Shown here one piece after another: positions 8,529-18,937 of a stretch of 64,000 nt of DNA. Each line of letters begins with the position of its first letter. The stretch's first letter is position 1. The notes under the pieces were generated by a model. The model had not been told where the DNA came from. It did not search any database and saw only the letters and a list, made by a program, of their open reading frames with translations. A program made the position numbers and the translations under genes. This DNA comes from Yoonia sp. SS1-5 (GTDB lineage Bacteria > Pseudomonadota > Alphaproteobacteria > Rhodobacterales > Rhodobacteraceae). The DNA is taken from contig NZ_CP151767.2 of the NCBI RefSeq assembly GCF_038443705.2, positions 930,001 through 994,000 on the forward strand. The letters are read 5' to 3'.

Positions 8529-9497
8529 CTATGTGTCGATATGGCCGTACCGGGTGCCGGCGCTGGGGTCTTTCTTGGACCAGTCGCGCTTGACCCCGAG
8601 AACCAGCAAAAGGGCCGAGGCCACAAAGATGGAGGAATAGGTCCCGATCACCACGCCCCAGATCATCGCAAACACAAAGCCACGGATCACGTCGCCACCC
8701 AACACAAACAGCGAAATAAGCGCCAGCAACGTGGTGACAGATGTCATCAATGTCCGGCTGAGGGTTTCGTTGATGGACAGGTTCAGCACCTCTTTGAGGT
8801 CCTTTTTCTTGTATTTGCGCAGGTTCTCACGAACCCGGTCAAAGACAATCACGGTGTCATTGATTGAATAGCCGACAATCGTCAGCAATGCGGCAATAAT
8901 TGCCAGATCAAACTTGATCTGCAGTTCCGAGAAAATACCGATGGTCAGGATCACGTCATGGGTCAGGGCCAGCACCGCACCCACCGCAAACTGCCATTCA
9001 AACCGCAGCCAGATATAAGCCAGGATCGCCAACACAGCCAGCGCAACAGCCAGGGCGGCGGTTTGGATCAACTCGCCCGATACTTTGGGCCCAACCGATT
9101 CCACAGATGGGAAAGTCATCGCCGGATCAACGCCTTGCAGCGCGCTTTGAATAGCGGAAATCGTCTCGGAGGCGATGCGCTCATCCCCCTCCTGAGCCTG
9201 AACACGCACCATCGCGACATTCTGGTTTTCGTCAAAATTCGGATCGAAAACCTCGGTAATAGATACATCGCCCAGATCCAGCGGCTCAAGCGCGCCGCGG
9301 TAGGCTGCAACGTCAACAGGCTGCGCCGACTGGGTCCGGATGCTTGTGCCGCCCTGAAAGTCGATGCCAAAATTCAGCCCCTGAATCATGAAAGACCCAA
9401 ACGCCACAACCATCAGCACCATCGAGATACCAAGCCACAGCTTGGCCCGGCTAAAGAAGTCAATCTTGGTATTCTCGCGAACCAGCTTCAGACGCAT
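8529..9497 (-). CDS. secF: Protein translocase subunit SecF
   Basis: An RND-fold inner-membrane protein that, with SecD, uses the proton motive force to help secreted proteins leave the SecYEG channel. The 322 residues show the first span near residues 18-37, the periplasmic entry FGIDFQGGTSIR and the conserved segment GYSINDTVIVFDRVRENLRK near residue 225. A longer in-frame start exists at 9545, but the ATG at 9497 lies just behind the secD stop and gives MRLKLVRENTKIDFF, the family start. Five C-terminal spans follow. Confidence 0.97.
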   Translation of the reverse strand: MRLKLVRENTKIDFFSRAKLWLGISMVLMVVAFGSFMIQGLNFGIDFQGGTSIRTQSAQPVDVAAYRGALEPLDLGDVSITEVFDPNFDENQNVAMVRVQAQEGDERIASETISAIQSALQGVDPAMTFPSVESVGPKVSGELIQTAALAVALAVLAILAYIWLRFEWQFAVGAVLALTHDVILTIGIFSELQIKFDLAIIAALLTIVGYSINDTVIVFDRVRENLRKYKKKDLKEVLNLSINETLSRTLMTSVTTLLALISLFVLGGDVIRGFVFAMIWGVVIGTYSSIFVASALLLVLGVKRDWSKKDPSAGTRYGHIDT

Positions 9498-9498
9498 A

Positions 9499-11172
9499 TC
9501 AAACCTCGATTGTCTTTGGACGGGTGCGCCCAAACCAGATCGCAATGATCGACCGGGTCACGAAAATAGCGGTAAACACCGATGTTATGATCCCGAAACC
9601 CAATGTGACGGCAAAACCGCTGACCGGGCCGGACCCCATGGTGAACAGAATAACCGCCGTGATGAATGTGGTGATGTTGGCATCCACGATGGATGACAAC
9701 GCCTTTTCATACCCCAGCTCGATTGCGCGCGCCGGTCCCTTGGCCGTCTTCAGCTCTTCCCGGATTCGTTCGAACACGATCACATTGGCATCAACCGCCA
9801 TCCCGATAGTCAGCACGATACCGGCAATACCCGGCAGTGTCAGCGTGGCGCCGACAATACTGAGCAGGCCAAAAATCAGGCCGACATTGATGATCAGCGC
9901 AATATTGGCAAAGACGCCAAAAAGCCCGTAGCTGAGGATCATGTAGATCAGAATAGCCAATCCGGCGACGATACAGGCGATCTTGCCCGCATCAATACTG
10001 TCCTGCCCCAGTTCGGGGCCAATGGTGCGTTCTTCCAGAAATGTCAGCTCGGCCGGGAGGGCACCTGCACGCAGAAGCACCGCCAGATTGGTGGCCTCTT
10101 CAACGCTGAAATTGCCGGTGATAATGCCCGATCCACCGGGGATATGGCTTTGGATCGTGGGGGCCGAGATCACCTCGTCATCCAGCACAATCGCAAATGG
10201 CGAGCCGATATTTTCCAGCGTGAAATCACCAAATTTCCGGGCCGCAGATGTGTTGAACCGGAACGCAACGGCGGGTCGGCCATTCTGGTCGAAATCAAGC
10301 TGCGCATTTTCCAGATCCTCGCCGGTCACAACCGGACGACTTTCAAGAATGTAATATGTTCCCGGGTTATCAATGGATGGCACGATCGTGTTGCCGCTAC
10401 CGGGCGATTGGTTTGCATCGCCGGTCACGTTGACAACCGGATTGAAGGTCAGCTGTGCGGTTGTGCCAAGAAGTTCGATAATCTCTTGGGCCGATCCGAC
10501 ACCCGGCACCTGCACCAGAACCCGTTCGCCACCCTGCCGCTGGATCGTCGGCTCGCGGGTGCCGACCTCATCAATACGGCGGCGAATGATTTCCAGCGTC
10601 TGCGCCATCGTGCGCTCGTTCATTGCCAGCAGTTCCGCTTCGCTCAGCGTGATCGTCAGGATGGTCCCACTGACCGAAACCTCGATATTGTTAGACAATG
10701 TGCCGGTGAACGAGGGCACAGGCTGGCTGAGCCCCCGGATCAGTTCAAACGCGCGGTTAACGCCGCCCGGTTCGGAAATGCGCACGCGCAATTCGTCGGG
10801 CGGGCTGTCCTCGCGGGTGACAAGGCCGACCGTGTCACGCTCTGCCACCAGAACATCCCGGACCTCGGGCCAGAACCCTTCCATGAATGATGCATGGACA
10901 TCGGACAGCTTCACCTCGACAAGCAGATGCGCACCGCCCCGCAGATCAAGTCCCAGATTGACCAGACCCGACGGCAGAAACGCAGGCCAACCAGCCGCCA
11001 TCTGCTCGACCTCCGGCGCTGTGGCGCCATTGTCGATCAGGGCCTGCGGATTGGTCAGCGCGTCATTGTGCCCTTCTACCCGGCCATAGAACCCGTTGGG
11101 CATGGCAAATGTCAGGCCGACAATGACGGTCAGCCAGATCATCACTTGCTTGGCGAAAGAGATTTGAAGCAT
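9499..11172 (-). CDS. secD: Protein translocase subunit SecD
   Basis: The large partner of SecF, 557 residues: one N-terminal span, a periplasmic P1 domain beginning LGLDLRGGAHLLVEVKLSD, a head region with RRRIDEVGTREPTIQRQG, and five C-terminal spans with GMAVDANVIVFERIREELK, the proton-relay signature. It acts in the inner membrane during late steps of protein export. It begins 4 bases after yajC and is followed at once by secF, the usual yajC-secD-secF operon. Confidence 0.97.
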   Translation of the reverse strand: MLQISFAKQVMIWLTVIVGLTFAMPNGFYGRVEGHNDALTNPQALIDNGATAPEVEQMAAGWPAFLPSGLVNLGLDLRGGAHLLVEVKLSDVHASFMEGFWPEVRDVLVAERDTVGLVTREDSPPDELRVRISEPGGVNRAFELIRGLSQPVPSFTGTLSNNIEVSVSGTILTITLSEAELLAMNERTMAQTLEIIRRRIDEVGTREPTIQRQGGERVLVQVPGVGSAQEIIELLGTTAQLTFNPVVNVTGDANQSPGSGNTIVPSIDNPGTYYILESRPVVTGEDLENAQLDFDQNGRPAVAFRFNTSAARKFGDFTLENIGSPFAIVLDDEVISAPTIQSHIPGGSGIITGNFSVEEATNLAVLLRAGALPAELTFLEERTIGPELGQDSIDAGKIACIVAGLAILIYMILSYGLFGVFANIALIINVGLIFGLLSIVGATLTLPGIAGIVLTIGMAVDANVIVFERIREELKTAKGPARAIELGYEKALSSIVDANITTFITAVILFTMGSGPVSGFAVTLGFGIITSVFTAIFVTRSIIAIWFGRTRPKTIEV

Positions 11173-11176
11173 CAGA

Positions 11177-11458
11177 TCAGGTTTTCGCAGGTTCGGTCTT
11201 GTTCATCACGGTTGTGATCGTCGATTTGATCACCCGCACCTTGACGCCATCGGCGATTTCGACCTCGACCTCGTTACTGTCATCCTTGACCTTCACGACC
11301 TTGGCGACCAGCCCACCCTGCGTGATCACCTGATCGCCGCGCCGCAGGGCGGCAAGCATGGTCTGGTGTTCCTTCAGTTTTTTCTGCTGCGGCCGGATCA
11401 ACAAGAAGTACATGATCGCAAAGATCACCAAAAGAAGTATCAGATCAGCTGGTCTCAT
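11177..11458 (-). CDS. yajC: Preprotein translocase subunit YajC
   Basis: A 93-residue, single-span inner-membrane protein bound to SecDF. The span is residues 5-21 (LILLLVIFAIMYFLLIR), followed by PQQKKLKEHQTMLAALRRGD and QVITQGGLVAKVVKVKDD, all diagnostic. It is the first gene of the sec-ccm operon, so the operon promoter should lie in 11459-11600. No clear sigma-70 boxes could be picked by eye. Confidence 0.96.
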   Translation of the reverse strand: MRPADLILLLVIFAIMYFLLIRPQQKKLKEHQTMLAALRRGDQVITQGGLVAKVVKVKDDSNEVEVEIADGVKVRVIKSTITTVMNKTEPAKT

Positions 11459-11631
11459 ATCCCGTCCCTTATTGGTCTTAGCCGGCGTTAAAGTCGCGGC
11501 AACTTATGTCCGCCACCTGCGAATGGCAACAAGCCTTTCACGCCATATGGGGGCAGCTTTTGGGGAAAGCAATCGGTGGGCGCTGAATTTGCAGAAACCG
11601 TGATGCGGACACCAACAACAGCCCAAAGACG

Positions 11632-11656
11632 AAAAGAGCTCGCAGTATAGCGAGCC
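11632..11656 (-). terminator. Rho-independent terminator of the porin gene
   Basis: Read on the minus strand, the arms GCTCGC and GCGAGC enclose a six-base loop (TATACT) and are followed within two bases by TTTT. It lies 27 bases beyond the porin stop, in the right orientation to end that transcript. Confidence 0.65.
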
Positions 11657-11682
11657 CTCAGTTTTTGTTTAATGATATGCGC

Positions 11683-12579
11683 TTAGAAATATGATCCTGA
11701 ACCCATCAGACTGTCGTCAGTCGTGTCTTGCTCAAACTGGTTATCAAGCCGCAGGCGGTCGCCCATTTCAAAGGATATGGCTGCCTGGATGCGATCAACC
11801 TTTTCGAATTCGTCGCCAAAATCAATTTGGCCATAGTTGACGTCTATCCATGCGCCATCGACAAATTCGTACCCGCCGCCAATCGTGTAAAACGATACAT
11901 CAAATTCTTCGTCACCAACAACCGTTTCGTACAGCGCCGAGATACGGAACATATCTGCAACCTTGTAGCTGCCGCGCACCGCAAAAAAACCGGACTCAGC
12001 CTCTGTGTTGCTTTGATAATATGCGCGCGCATCGATCAGGTCGTTGTCGTAGTCAGTGCTCAGCATATAACCCGTGCCATCAAACTCGGAGTCCTTCCAA
12101 ATCACGGCCCCAAGCTCCACTTCGGGCGTGACCGATACCTGGCCGTTCAGAATGGTACTAATGTTGTCTTCTTCGAAGTCGAGCTGTGCGACGCGCACGC
12201 CAATCCCGAATTGGTCAGTCGTGTACTGGCCAAAGAATTCTGCGCCATTGGTGTCCTCATCGCCGAATGACGCCCCAGTCAGACCAAGACCGGCCATGAT
12301 CTCTGGCGTTGCCACAAAACCAGCCCAAACGTCGTAGACAGTGAGGCTGCTTTCATCGCTGACATCTACCGCAAAGTTTGTTAAATTCGCGCCCAGAACA
12401 AACTGGTCAATGCTATATTCAAACTCACCTTGGAAAACACTTGTCTTGATATCGTCAGCGCCTGAATCGTCGCTGAAATTGTTGAGGTCATAGCTGAAGC
12501 GGGCATAGTTGAGGCCATCGGCCATCGCGGTACCCGCGGTCAGCGCCAAAATCGCTGTCGTTGTTATTGTTCTAATCAT
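11683..12579 (-). CDS. Outer-membrane porin-like beta-barrel protein
   Basis: A 298-residue predicted outer-membrane protein. The signal peptide is MIRTITTTAILALTAGTAMA, with cleavage expected after ALA-type residues near position 20. The mature part is rich in alternating hydrophobic and acidic strands (DGLNYARFSYDLNNF, QFVLGANLTNFAVDV) and ends in phenylalanine (MGSGSYF), the usual BAM recognition end. An in-frame extension upstream is ignored because the ATG at 12579 has a purine-rich AAGGGAAAG ribosome site. The acidic composition is typical of marine porins. The substrate is unknown. Confidence 0.82.
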   Translation of the reverse strand: MIRTITTTAILALTAGTAMADGLNYARFSYDLNNFSDDSGADDIKTSVFQGEFEYSIDQFVLGANLTNFAVDVSDESSLTVYDVWAGFVATPEIMAGLGLTGASFGDEDTNGAEFFGQYTTDQFGIGVRVAQLDFEEDNISTILNGQVSVTPEVELGAVIWKDSEFDGTGYMLSTDYDNDLIDARAYYQSNTEAESGFFAVRGSYKVADMFRISALYETVVGDEEFDVSFYTIGGGYEFVDGAWIDVNYGQIDFGDEFEKVDRIQAAISFEMGDRLRLDNQFEQDTTDDSLMGSGSYF

Positions 12580-12592
12580 TAACTTTCCCTTC

Positions 12593-12670
12593 GTAATGAT
12601 TACAATTGCATGTGATTTTCTGCAGCGCGTTGCAATCTTTGTGTAATGCAAAACAGTGCGTGTTGCATTA
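12593..12670. promoter_or_regulatory. Inverted repeats upstream of the porin gene
   Basis: Two palindromes precede the porin start: GTAAT-G-ATTAC at 12593-12603, just upstream of the ribosome site, and TAATGCAA (12644-12651) paired with TTGCATTA (12663-12670) across 11 bases. Both arms match perfectly. They look like operator sites for a dimeric regulator of the porin or, for the distal one, of serS. The regulator is unknown. Confidence 0.4.
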
Positions 12671-12845
12671 TGGCGCCAACCGCAGATTGCATAAGACCCA
12701 AGTGTTCAATTCGCCAACCAGCTGTCGGGCAACGCGTTTTGGGGCCACGCTGTACCAGCGCAAGTCTGACTGTTGTTTTCCGGTTCACTCCGCCACCGCA
12801 ATCGGGCATATCACCGGCACCAAAGCACCAAAAAGGACCGGACCC

Positions 12846-14138
12846 ATGCATGATATCCGCACCATCCGTGACAATCCCGCTGCCTTTGATGCAGCCCTGT
12901 CGCGCCGTGGGATTGCGCCAATGTCCGCGGATATCCTTGCGATGGACGAAGCCCGACGCGCCAAGATCCAGGCCGCAGAAACCGCGCAGGCCGAGGCAAA
13001 CAAGGCCGCCAAAGAGGTGGGTGCCGCAAAGGGACGCGGCGATGAGGCCGAATTTGAACGGCTCCGCGCGCTGGTCGCTGAAAAGAAATCCCAGATTGCC
13101 GCGCTGAATGACGACGCCAAGGCGGATGATGCCGCCCTCAGGGATCTGTTGATGGGCATCCCCAACCTGCCGCATGATGATGTCCCCGACGGCGCGGACG
13201 AAGAGGATAACGTCGAAATCCACCGTTTCGGCAACGTTCCGAATTTCGCATTTGACCCGTTAGAGCATTATGACATCCCCGGCATTCGGCCCGGTATGGA
13301 TTTCGAAACGGCGGCCAAGCTGTCGGGCAGTCGTTTTGTGCTGATGTCGGGTGCTGTCGCGCGCCTGCACCGGGCGCTGGCCCAGTTCATGCTGGACACC
13401 CATGTCGAAGAACATGGGCTGGTCGAGACGATCACACCCGTCCTTGTCCGCGAAGAAATGATGTATGGCACCGGTCAATTGCCGAAATTTGGCGAAGACA
13501 GTTATCAGACCACCAACGGGTGGTGGTTGATCCCTACCGCAGAGGTTACATTGACCAATATCGTTAATGGCCTGACCGTCGACGAAAGCTACCTGCCCCG
13601 CCGATACGTGGCCCATACCCAATGTTTCCGGTCCGAGGCCGGATCAGCAGGGCGCGACACATCAGGCATGCTGCGCCAGCACCAGTTTGAAAAGGTCGAA
13701 ATGGTCAGTGTGACAACCCCCGATGCAAGTGCGGCCGAGCATCGGCGGATGACAAAATGCGCCGAGGCCATCCTCGAAAAGCTGGAATTGCCCTATCGCA
13801 CGGTCGTCCTTTGCACGGGCGATCTGGGTGCGGGCATGCGAAAGACACATGATATCGAAGTGTGGCTACCCGGACAAAACACCTATCGCGAGATTGCGTC
13901 GGTTTCGGTCGCGGGTGACTATCAGGCGCGTCGGATGAATGCCCGCTACAAGCCCGCCGAGGGTGGCAAACCGCAATTTTTGCATACGCTAAACGGTTCG
14001 GGTCTTGCGGTGGGGCGGACCCTGATCGCGGTGGTCGAAAACGGCCAGCAAGAAGACGGGTCAGTTGATCTGCCCGCCATCCTGCATCCCTATTTGCGTG
14101 GCAAAACGCGGATCACGCCTGACGGACAACTGGCGTAG
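12846..14138 (+). CDS. serS: Seryl-tRNA synthetase
   Basis: A class II aminoacyl-tRNA synthetase of 430 residues that charges tRNA-Ser and tRNA-Sec. The N-terminal coiled-coil arm (about residues 27-100, rich in A/E/K/R) is followed by motif 2, [20 protein letters not shown] near residue 260, and motif 3, [19 protein letters not shown] near residue 383. The frame is open upstream to 12606, but the ATG at 12846 gives [18 protein letters not shown], the standard start. The 3' end overlaps the convergent DUF2235 gene by 26 bases. Confidence 0.98.
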   Translation: MHDIRTIRDNPAAFDAALSRRGIAPMSADILAMDEARRAKIQAAETAQAEANKAAKEVGAAKGRGDEAEFERLRALVAEKKSQIAALNDDAKADDAALRDLLMGIPNLPHDDVPDGADEEDNVEIHRFGNVPNFAFDPLEHYDIPGIRPGMDFETAAKLSGSRFVLMSGAVARLHRALAQFMLDTHVEEHGLVETITPVLVREEMMYGTGQLPKFGEDSYQTTNGWWLIPTAEVTLTNIVNGLTVDESYLPRRYVAHTQCFRSEAGSAGRDTSGMLRQHQFEKVEMVSVTTPDASAAEHRRMTKCAEAILEKLELPYRTVVLCTGDLGAGMRKTHDIEVWLPGQNTYREIASVSVAGDYQARRMNARYKPAEGGKPQFLHTLNGSGLAVGRTLIAVVENGQQEDGSVDLPAILHPYLRGKTRITPDGQLA

Positions 14139-15300
14139 TGTCATCATTGGCGGCGGCTGGCATCTCATCTGCCAGCAATGCCGCCAGCACCAGTTTGACC
14201 GTGTCGGGTTGATAAACCCCCGCCAGCCTGCGCGCGCGTTCACGAACCGACCAATGCACCGAACCCGGATCGTCCGGACCCTTGCGCCATTTGCGCAGAT
14301 GCGGCGCAACCGCATAGACAAGGCCTGGATCGGTCAGTTCCTTGGTTTCAAACAAGGCGTCACCATCATGGTCCGGCAGCTTGGGCGTTTCCTTGATCGC
14401 CAGCCCGACATCCCGGGCCCCATCGGCAATGAATGACAGCGGGTAAGACACAAGACCGCGGCTGTCACTGCTGCCGCCCACGATGCTGTGGCTGCCAATG
14501 AACCAGACCTGCTGGTAAGGGCGGGTCTCGCTGATGTCGCCCTTGTTCAGCCCATCTGGCCCGGTCAGGTTGTTCCATAGGGAGGGCTCGTAAAAGACCC
14601 GCTGCTCATCAAGGGCAACCGCGTGCCGGGCTGATTTGACAAGGCTGGACAGTTCGGTGTCATGAAACTTGTAGCGCCAGTTCCATAGCCGCGCCAAGGG
14701 GCCAACCAGCCCTTCGGGTATTCCCAGCGCGCCGACAGTATCCCAGACCCCCAGATAGGCGATATTCACGATATGCCCGCCCTCATTGCCATCGGCGATG
14801 CGGCGGGTCAGATCCTTTTCTGACGTGGCAACATTGGGCGACAGACGTTGCCGGATGGGCCAGACGATATCCCCGTCAGGATGATTTTTCTTGCCGGCCT
14901 TCTTGTAGACCTGCCATGCGCGGGCAAGCTTGACGACGCCGATATCTTCCTTGGGGATAATCCCGCATTTCCGGATCATGCCCGCAAGCGAACGGGCGGT
15001 GTAGGCACCGCGGGAAAATCCGAAAATGTAGATCTTGTCGCCTTCCTCGTACACGCGGCACAGCTCGGCATAGGCCTGTTTCACATTCCGGGCCAATCCC
15101 CAGCCAAATGCGCCCCCGGCCAATTTGTTGACCCAGGTTTTGATGGTCGACCCCAACTTGCCCACGCCGACGCCGGGCATATAGATCACGACTTGCTTGT
15201 CATCATCTGCACAACTCTGGGACACGCGAAATACACTGGTCGGTTCCGGCATTGTGGGCGAATTCCACGTGCCGTCGCAAAATATTGCTATGTTTTTCAT
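14113..15300 (-). CDS. DUF2235 alpha/beta hydrolase-like protein
   Basis: A 395-residue protein with the DUF2235 domain, the fold of the Tle1 type VI phospholipase effectors but also of many housekeeping hydrolases of unknown substrate. Evidence is the start [14 protein letters not shown], the nucleophile motif [18 protein letters not shown] near residue 95 and [11 protein letters not shown] near residue 170. No signal peptide or secretion adaptor domain is seen, and no type VI genes lie nearby, so an effector role is not supported. A GGGAG ribosome site lies upstream of the ATG. Confidence 0.85.
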   Translation of the reverse strand: MKNIAIFCDGTWNSPTMPEPTSVFRVSQSCADDDKQVVIYMPGVGVGKLGSTIKTWVNKLAGGAFGWGLARNVKQAYAELCRVYEEGDKIYIFGFSRGAYTARSLAGMIRKCGIIPKEDIGVVKLARAWQVYKKAGKKNHPDGDIVWPIRQRLSPNVATSEKDLTRRIADGNEGGHIVNIAYLGVWDTVGALGIPEGLVGPLARLWNWRYKFHDTELSSLVKSARHAVALDEQRVFYEPSLWNNLTGPDGLNKGDISETRPYQQVWFIGSHSIVGGSSDSRGLVSYPLSFIADGARDVGLAIKETPKLPDHDGDALFETKELTDPGLVYAVAPHLRKWRKGPDDPGSVHWSVRERARRLAGVYQPDTVKLVLAALLADEMPAAANDDTTPVVRQA

Positions 15301-15422
15301 CTCAAATGCTCCCTTGAATGCAGGAATGTTGACGCAACGGCATCAAAGCAGCAAGTCTGCATTTCCTGACCCGGTCAAGAATTGATCTGGAACCGATGGC
15401 AGGTCAGCTTAGTTTGCTGTTC

Positions 15423-16142
15423 ATGAAACACACCTTCGCATATGTGACCCTCGCCCTGACGATCAGCTTTGTCGTCTCTCCCGCACTCACGGATCCGTTC
15501 AGCGGTTTCCGGGCCGATCAACTGCCGATTCCGCAAATTGACCCACCTGTTCAGCCTGCAGGATATGCTTTTGCAATCTGGGGGCTAATCTACGCCTGGC
15601 TGCTGGTCTCTGCCCTGTTCGGGGTGTGGAAGCGGGCCGATGACGCAGGGTGGACAGCCGCCCGCCTGCCTTTGATCGCAAGCCTGGCAATTGGGACCCC
15701 ATGGCTGGCCGTTGCCAATACAAGCGCCATCTGGGCGACGGTTATGATCTTTGCGATGGCCGTCACAGCGATTGCGGCGCTGATGCGCAGCCCGGCCTAT
15801 GACAGGTGGTGGTTGCGCACGCCCGTCGCCATCTACGCCGGATGGTTGACGGCGGCGTCCTTTGTGTCGTTGGGCAGTACTGCGGCTGGATACGGGCTTG
15901 TGACGGACGCGCTGGGATGGGCCTATCTGGGTATCGCGCTGGCCGCAGGCAGCGCAGGATATGTCCTTTGGCGCACGGGGTCGGTCGCTTACGGCGCAAC
16001 GGTGATCTGGGCGCTTATCGCCGTCATCGTGGCAAATGGCGCCGAGCTGATCGGCGTCAGCAGCGCCGCCACCGCAGGGATCGTCGTGATCAGCGCGTTG
16101 ATTGCGCGCAACGGCATTACCGCTCAGCCGGTCCCTTCTTAA
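15423..16142 (+). CDS. TspO/MBR-like tryptophan-rich membrane protein
   Basis: A 239-residue integral membrane protein with six to seven hydrophobic segments. The marker of this TspO-like group is [20 protein letters not shown] near residue 42, followed by tryptophan-rich helices. TspO proteins bind porphyrins and affect tetrapyrrole regulation in Rhodobacter; the longer group seen here is less studied, so its role is open. An alternative ATG at 15396 would add nine residues. The 3' end overlaps der on the other strand by 26 bases. Confidence 0.75.
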   Translation: MKHTFAYVTLALTISFVVSPALTDPFSGFRADQLPIPQIDPPVQPAGYAFAIWGLIYAWLLVSALFGVWKRADDAGWTAARLPLIASLAIGTPWLAVANTSAIWATVMIFAMAVTAIAALMRSPAYDRWWLRTPVAIYAGWLTAASFVSLGSTAAGYGLVTDALGWAYLGIALAAGSAGYVLWRTGSVAYGATVIWALIAVIVANGAELIGVSSAATAGIVVISALIARNGITAQPVPS

Positions 16143-17574
16143 GGTGTTTGGACAGGCGCGAGGGCTGCGATGACTTCTTGTCCTTATAGGGGTTCTTGTC
16201 ACCCTGATCGCGCAAATACAGGCGGATCGGCGTTCCGGGCATATCAAAATCGACACGTAAGCCATTGATAAGGTATCGCTTATAGCTTTCTGGCATCATG
16301 TCGGGATGCGAGGTCATGACAACAAATGCCGGTGGCCGGGTCTTGACCTGCGTCATGTAACGCATCTTGATCCGTTTGCCGCCGGGTGCGGGCGGCGGGT
16401 GCTGTTCCAGCATTCCGGTCAGCCACCTGTTCAGGTTGGCGGTGCTGATCCGGCGGTTCCAGACATCATGCGCGCGCATAATCGCCTGCTGCAAACGGTC
16501 CAGCCCCTTGCCCGTCTTTGCCGATACGGTCACCAGCGGGGCGCCACGAAGCTGAGGCAACAGCCGCTCGAAGCTTTCGCGCAATTCACGCAATTTGACC
16601 TGTTTGTCGTCCTCGATATCCCATTTGTTCACCGCAACAACAACCGCACGGCCCTCACGCTCTGCCAGATCGGCGATGCGCAAATCCTGTTGCTCGAACG
16701 GAATTTCGACGTCCAGCAAGACAACAACCACCTCGGCAAACTTGACGGCCCGCAAGCCGTCGGAGACAGACAGTTTTTCCAGCTTTTCCTGTACCTTGGC
16801 CTTCTTGCGCATGCCGGCGGTGTCGAAGATGCGCATCGGCACGCCGTCCCAATCCTGCTGCACAGAAATCGCGTCACGGGTGATACCCGCCTCCGGCCCG
16901 GTCAAAAGGCGCTCTTCACCGATGATCTTGTTGATCAGGGTCGACTTGCCCGCATTGGGGCGGCCAACAACGGCAATCTGCAAAGGCTTGGCGCGTGTGG
17001 GAATACGGGCGGCGTCCTCATCATCTTCACCGACATCCACGTCAATTTCGGGGGCATCTGCAGCGGCGCGTTCCGCACCTTTTTCGGCGATGGGGCGCAG
17101 GACATCCAAAAGCTCGCCCATACCCTCGCCATGCTCGGCCGACATGCGAATGGGTTCACCCAACCCCAGCGCATATGCCTCGAGTATCGAGGCATCGGCG
17201 GCTTTGCCTTCGCCCTTGTTGGCCGCAAGGATCACATTGGCGTTCTTCTTGCGCAGAATATCGGCAAAGACCTCATCCGCAGGCAGCACCCCTGCCCGCG
17301 CATCAATCATGAACAGGCAGACATCGGCCATCTCGACGGCGCGCTCGGTCAGGCGGCGCATGCGGCCCTGAAGGCTGTCATCCGTCGCCTCTTCCAGCCC
17401 GGCGCTGTCAATCACCGTAAAGCGCAAATCAGCCAGACGGCCTTCGCCTTCGCGCAAGTCGCGGGTCACGCCCGGTTGATCATCCACAAGCGCAAGCTTG
17501 CGGCCGACCAGTCGATTGAACAAAGTCGATTTGCCCACATTGGGACGGCCCACAATGGCGAGGGTGAAGGTCAT
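16117..17574 (-). CDS. der: Ribosome biogenesis GTPase Der (EngA)
   Basis: An essential tandem-GTPase protein that helps mature the 50S ribosomal subunit. The 485 residues carry two G domains, the first with [15 protein letters not shown] near residue 8 and the second with [16 protein letters not shown] near residue 204, each with its own DxxG and NKxD motifs (NKWDIEDD in the second). A C-terminal KH-like domain ([20 protein letters not shown]) follows. An acidic linker separates the G domains. It lies downstream of the BamB-like and YfgM-like genes on the same strand, the usual alphaproteobacterial context. Confidence 0.98.
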   Translation of the reverse strand: MTFTLAIVGRPNVGKSTLFNRLVGRKLALVDDQPGVTRDLREGEGRLADLRFTVIDSAGLEEATDDSLQGRMRRLTERAVEMADVCLFMIDARAGVLPADEVFADILRKKNANVILAANKGEGKAADASILEAYALGLGEPIRMSAEHGEGMGELLDVLRPIAEKGAERAAADAPEIDVDVGEDDEDAARIPTRAKPLQIAVVGRPNAGKSTLINKIIGEERLLTGPEAGITRDAISVQQDWDGVPMRIFDTAGMRKKAKVQEKLEKLSVSDGLRAVKFAEVVVVLLDVEIPFEQQDLRIADLAEREGRAVVVAVNKWDIEDDKQVKLRELRESFERLLPQLRGAPLVTVSAKTGKGLDRLQQAIMRAHDVWNRRISTANLNRWLTGMLEQHPPPAPGGKRIKMRYMTQVKTRPPAFVVMTSHPDMMPESYKRYLINGLRVDFDMPGTPIRLYLRDQGDKNPYKDKKSSQPSRLSKHLKKGPAER

Positions 17575-17622
17575 ATCAGCGCTCCTGACGGGTTCAGACC
17601 GTGCGCCTACACCAAATATTCG

Positions 17623-18918
17623 TCAACGAAAAGCGTGCAATTGACCGGTTTTGCTGACCACGTAGAGCGTCTGCCCCGCAACAACCGGATGTGACGCGGC
17701 ACCGCCTTCGATGGCGATATCCCCCAGCGCACCGCCGGATCGCGGATCAAACTGCCGGATCACCCCGTCCGACGAGGCGACAATCAGCCGTCCGCCCGCA
17801 AGGATCGGGCCGTAATGGGCAACGATGCGGTTTTGCCGGCGGGTATTTTCCCCCCGGAAGGTCGGCAAGGACGTGCGCCAGATCGGCTGGCCGGTGCTTG
17901 CGTCCAGACGTACCAGCTGGTTCAGATCATTGACAAGAAACAGACTGCCCCCCGCCGGCCAGACAGGGCTGATCGCGCCCTCGCCCGCAGTCCAAAGCCT
18001 GTCACCGTTAAATGTGTCGAACGCGGCAACACGACCGCCAAAATTCGCGACATAGACGCGGTTGCCTTCGATCACCGGATCACCGCCAATATCAGTGATC
18101 ACCGAGGCCGCCCGGCCCAACCGTTCGCCTGATATCACGCTGGACCAACGACGCAGGCCACCTTCTGGGAAGGTGGCGATGATTTCGCCCGATGGAAAGG
18201 GCAGGATCGCGATACTGTCATTGACTGCGGGCGCTGCACCGCTGGAAAAATTGGCTGTCGATGGGGTGCCGGATACCTGCCATTGAACCCGGCCATTTGT
18301 CGGCTCAAGCGCCCAGGCGGTGCTGTCGCGGGCAATCACATAGACCAGCCCGCCGCGCACGGTCGGGGGCGCCAGCGCCGGCGCGTCGAGGTCCTGCACC
18401 CAGCGCGTTTCACCGCTTGCGGCGTCCAGCGCCGTGACCGCGCCAAACGCGGATGTCACATAAAGCTGCCCGCCGCTGACGGCCAGCCCGCCACCGGATG
18501 CATCCGACAGGTTATCGCTTCCCGGCGCGACATTGCGTTGCCAGAGCAACTGACCGGCGGTCGAGGTTGCAGATACTGTCGCCCGCGCATCCAGCGTGTA
18601 GATCACCCCACCGGCAACAACCGGATCGGCAGTGATCCGCGCCCTGCGGCTGTCGCCTTCGCCGATGGCGGTCACAAAGACAGGCTGCAGGTTGCTGCCA
18701 AGTGCAGGATGCGGGATCAGATGATCCGCATCACCGTTCCGGTGTGTCCAGTCCGCGTTTGCACGGGGGGAGGTCAGGCTGACGGCCCGCACCTGATTGA
18801 CCTCCTGCGCCTGTGCGCGCAGGTCGAAACGCTCGCCCGGCAGGATCAGATCCTCCTCGGTACATCCAGCCAGGACGGTCAGGGCCACACCGGCAGAGAT
18901 CAGAAATTTCGCGCTCAC
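17623..18918 (-). CDS. bamB: BamB-like PQQ-repeat beta-propeller lipoprotein
   Basis: A 431-residue lipoprotein. A GTG at 18918 gives a short signal peptide with the lipobox VLAGC, and this start is preferred over an upstream ATG inside the previous gene. The body has repeated PQQ-type blades (for example GGVIYTLDARATVSATST, ALDAASGETRWVQDL, RLDASTGQPIWRTSLP). BamB is the accessory propeller of the outer-membrane protein assembly machine. The gene order YfgM-BamB-Der matches other proteobacteria, which supports the name. Sequence reading alone cannot exclude another propeller lipoprotein. Confidence 0.85.
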   Translation of the reverse strand: MSAKFLISAGVALTVLAGCTEEDLILPGERFDLRAQAQEVNQVRAVSLTSPRANADWTHRNGDADHLIPHPALGSNLQPVFVTAIGEGDSRRARITADPVVAGGVIYTLDARATVSATSTAGQLLWQRNVAPGSDNLSDASGGGLAVSGGQLYVTSAFGAVTALDAASGETRWVQDLDAPALAPPTVRGGLVYVIARDSTAWALEPTNGRVQWQVSGTPSTANFSSGAAPAVNDSIAILPFPSGEIIATFPEGGLRRWSSVISGERLGRAASVITDIGGDPVIEGNRVYVANFGGRVAAFDTFNGDRLWTAGEGAISPVWPAGGSLFLVNDLNQLVRLDASTGQPIWRTSLPTFRGENTRRQNRIVAHYGPILAGGRLIVASSDGVIRQFDPRSGGALGDIAIEGGAASHPVVAGQTLYVVSKTGQLHAFR

Positions 18919-18937
18919 TGAGGTGTCCAATCCTGCT

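Noticed and set aside
12606..12845. Open frame upstream of serS that would add 80 residues
   Set aside because: The added residues are unlike seryl-tRNA synthetase; the ATG at 12846 gives the standard N-terminus, and the region carries regulatory palindromes.
14113..15300. Possible type VI toxin for the DUF2235 gene
   Set aside because: No VgrG, PAAR, adaptor or immunity gene is near, so the effector role is unsupported.
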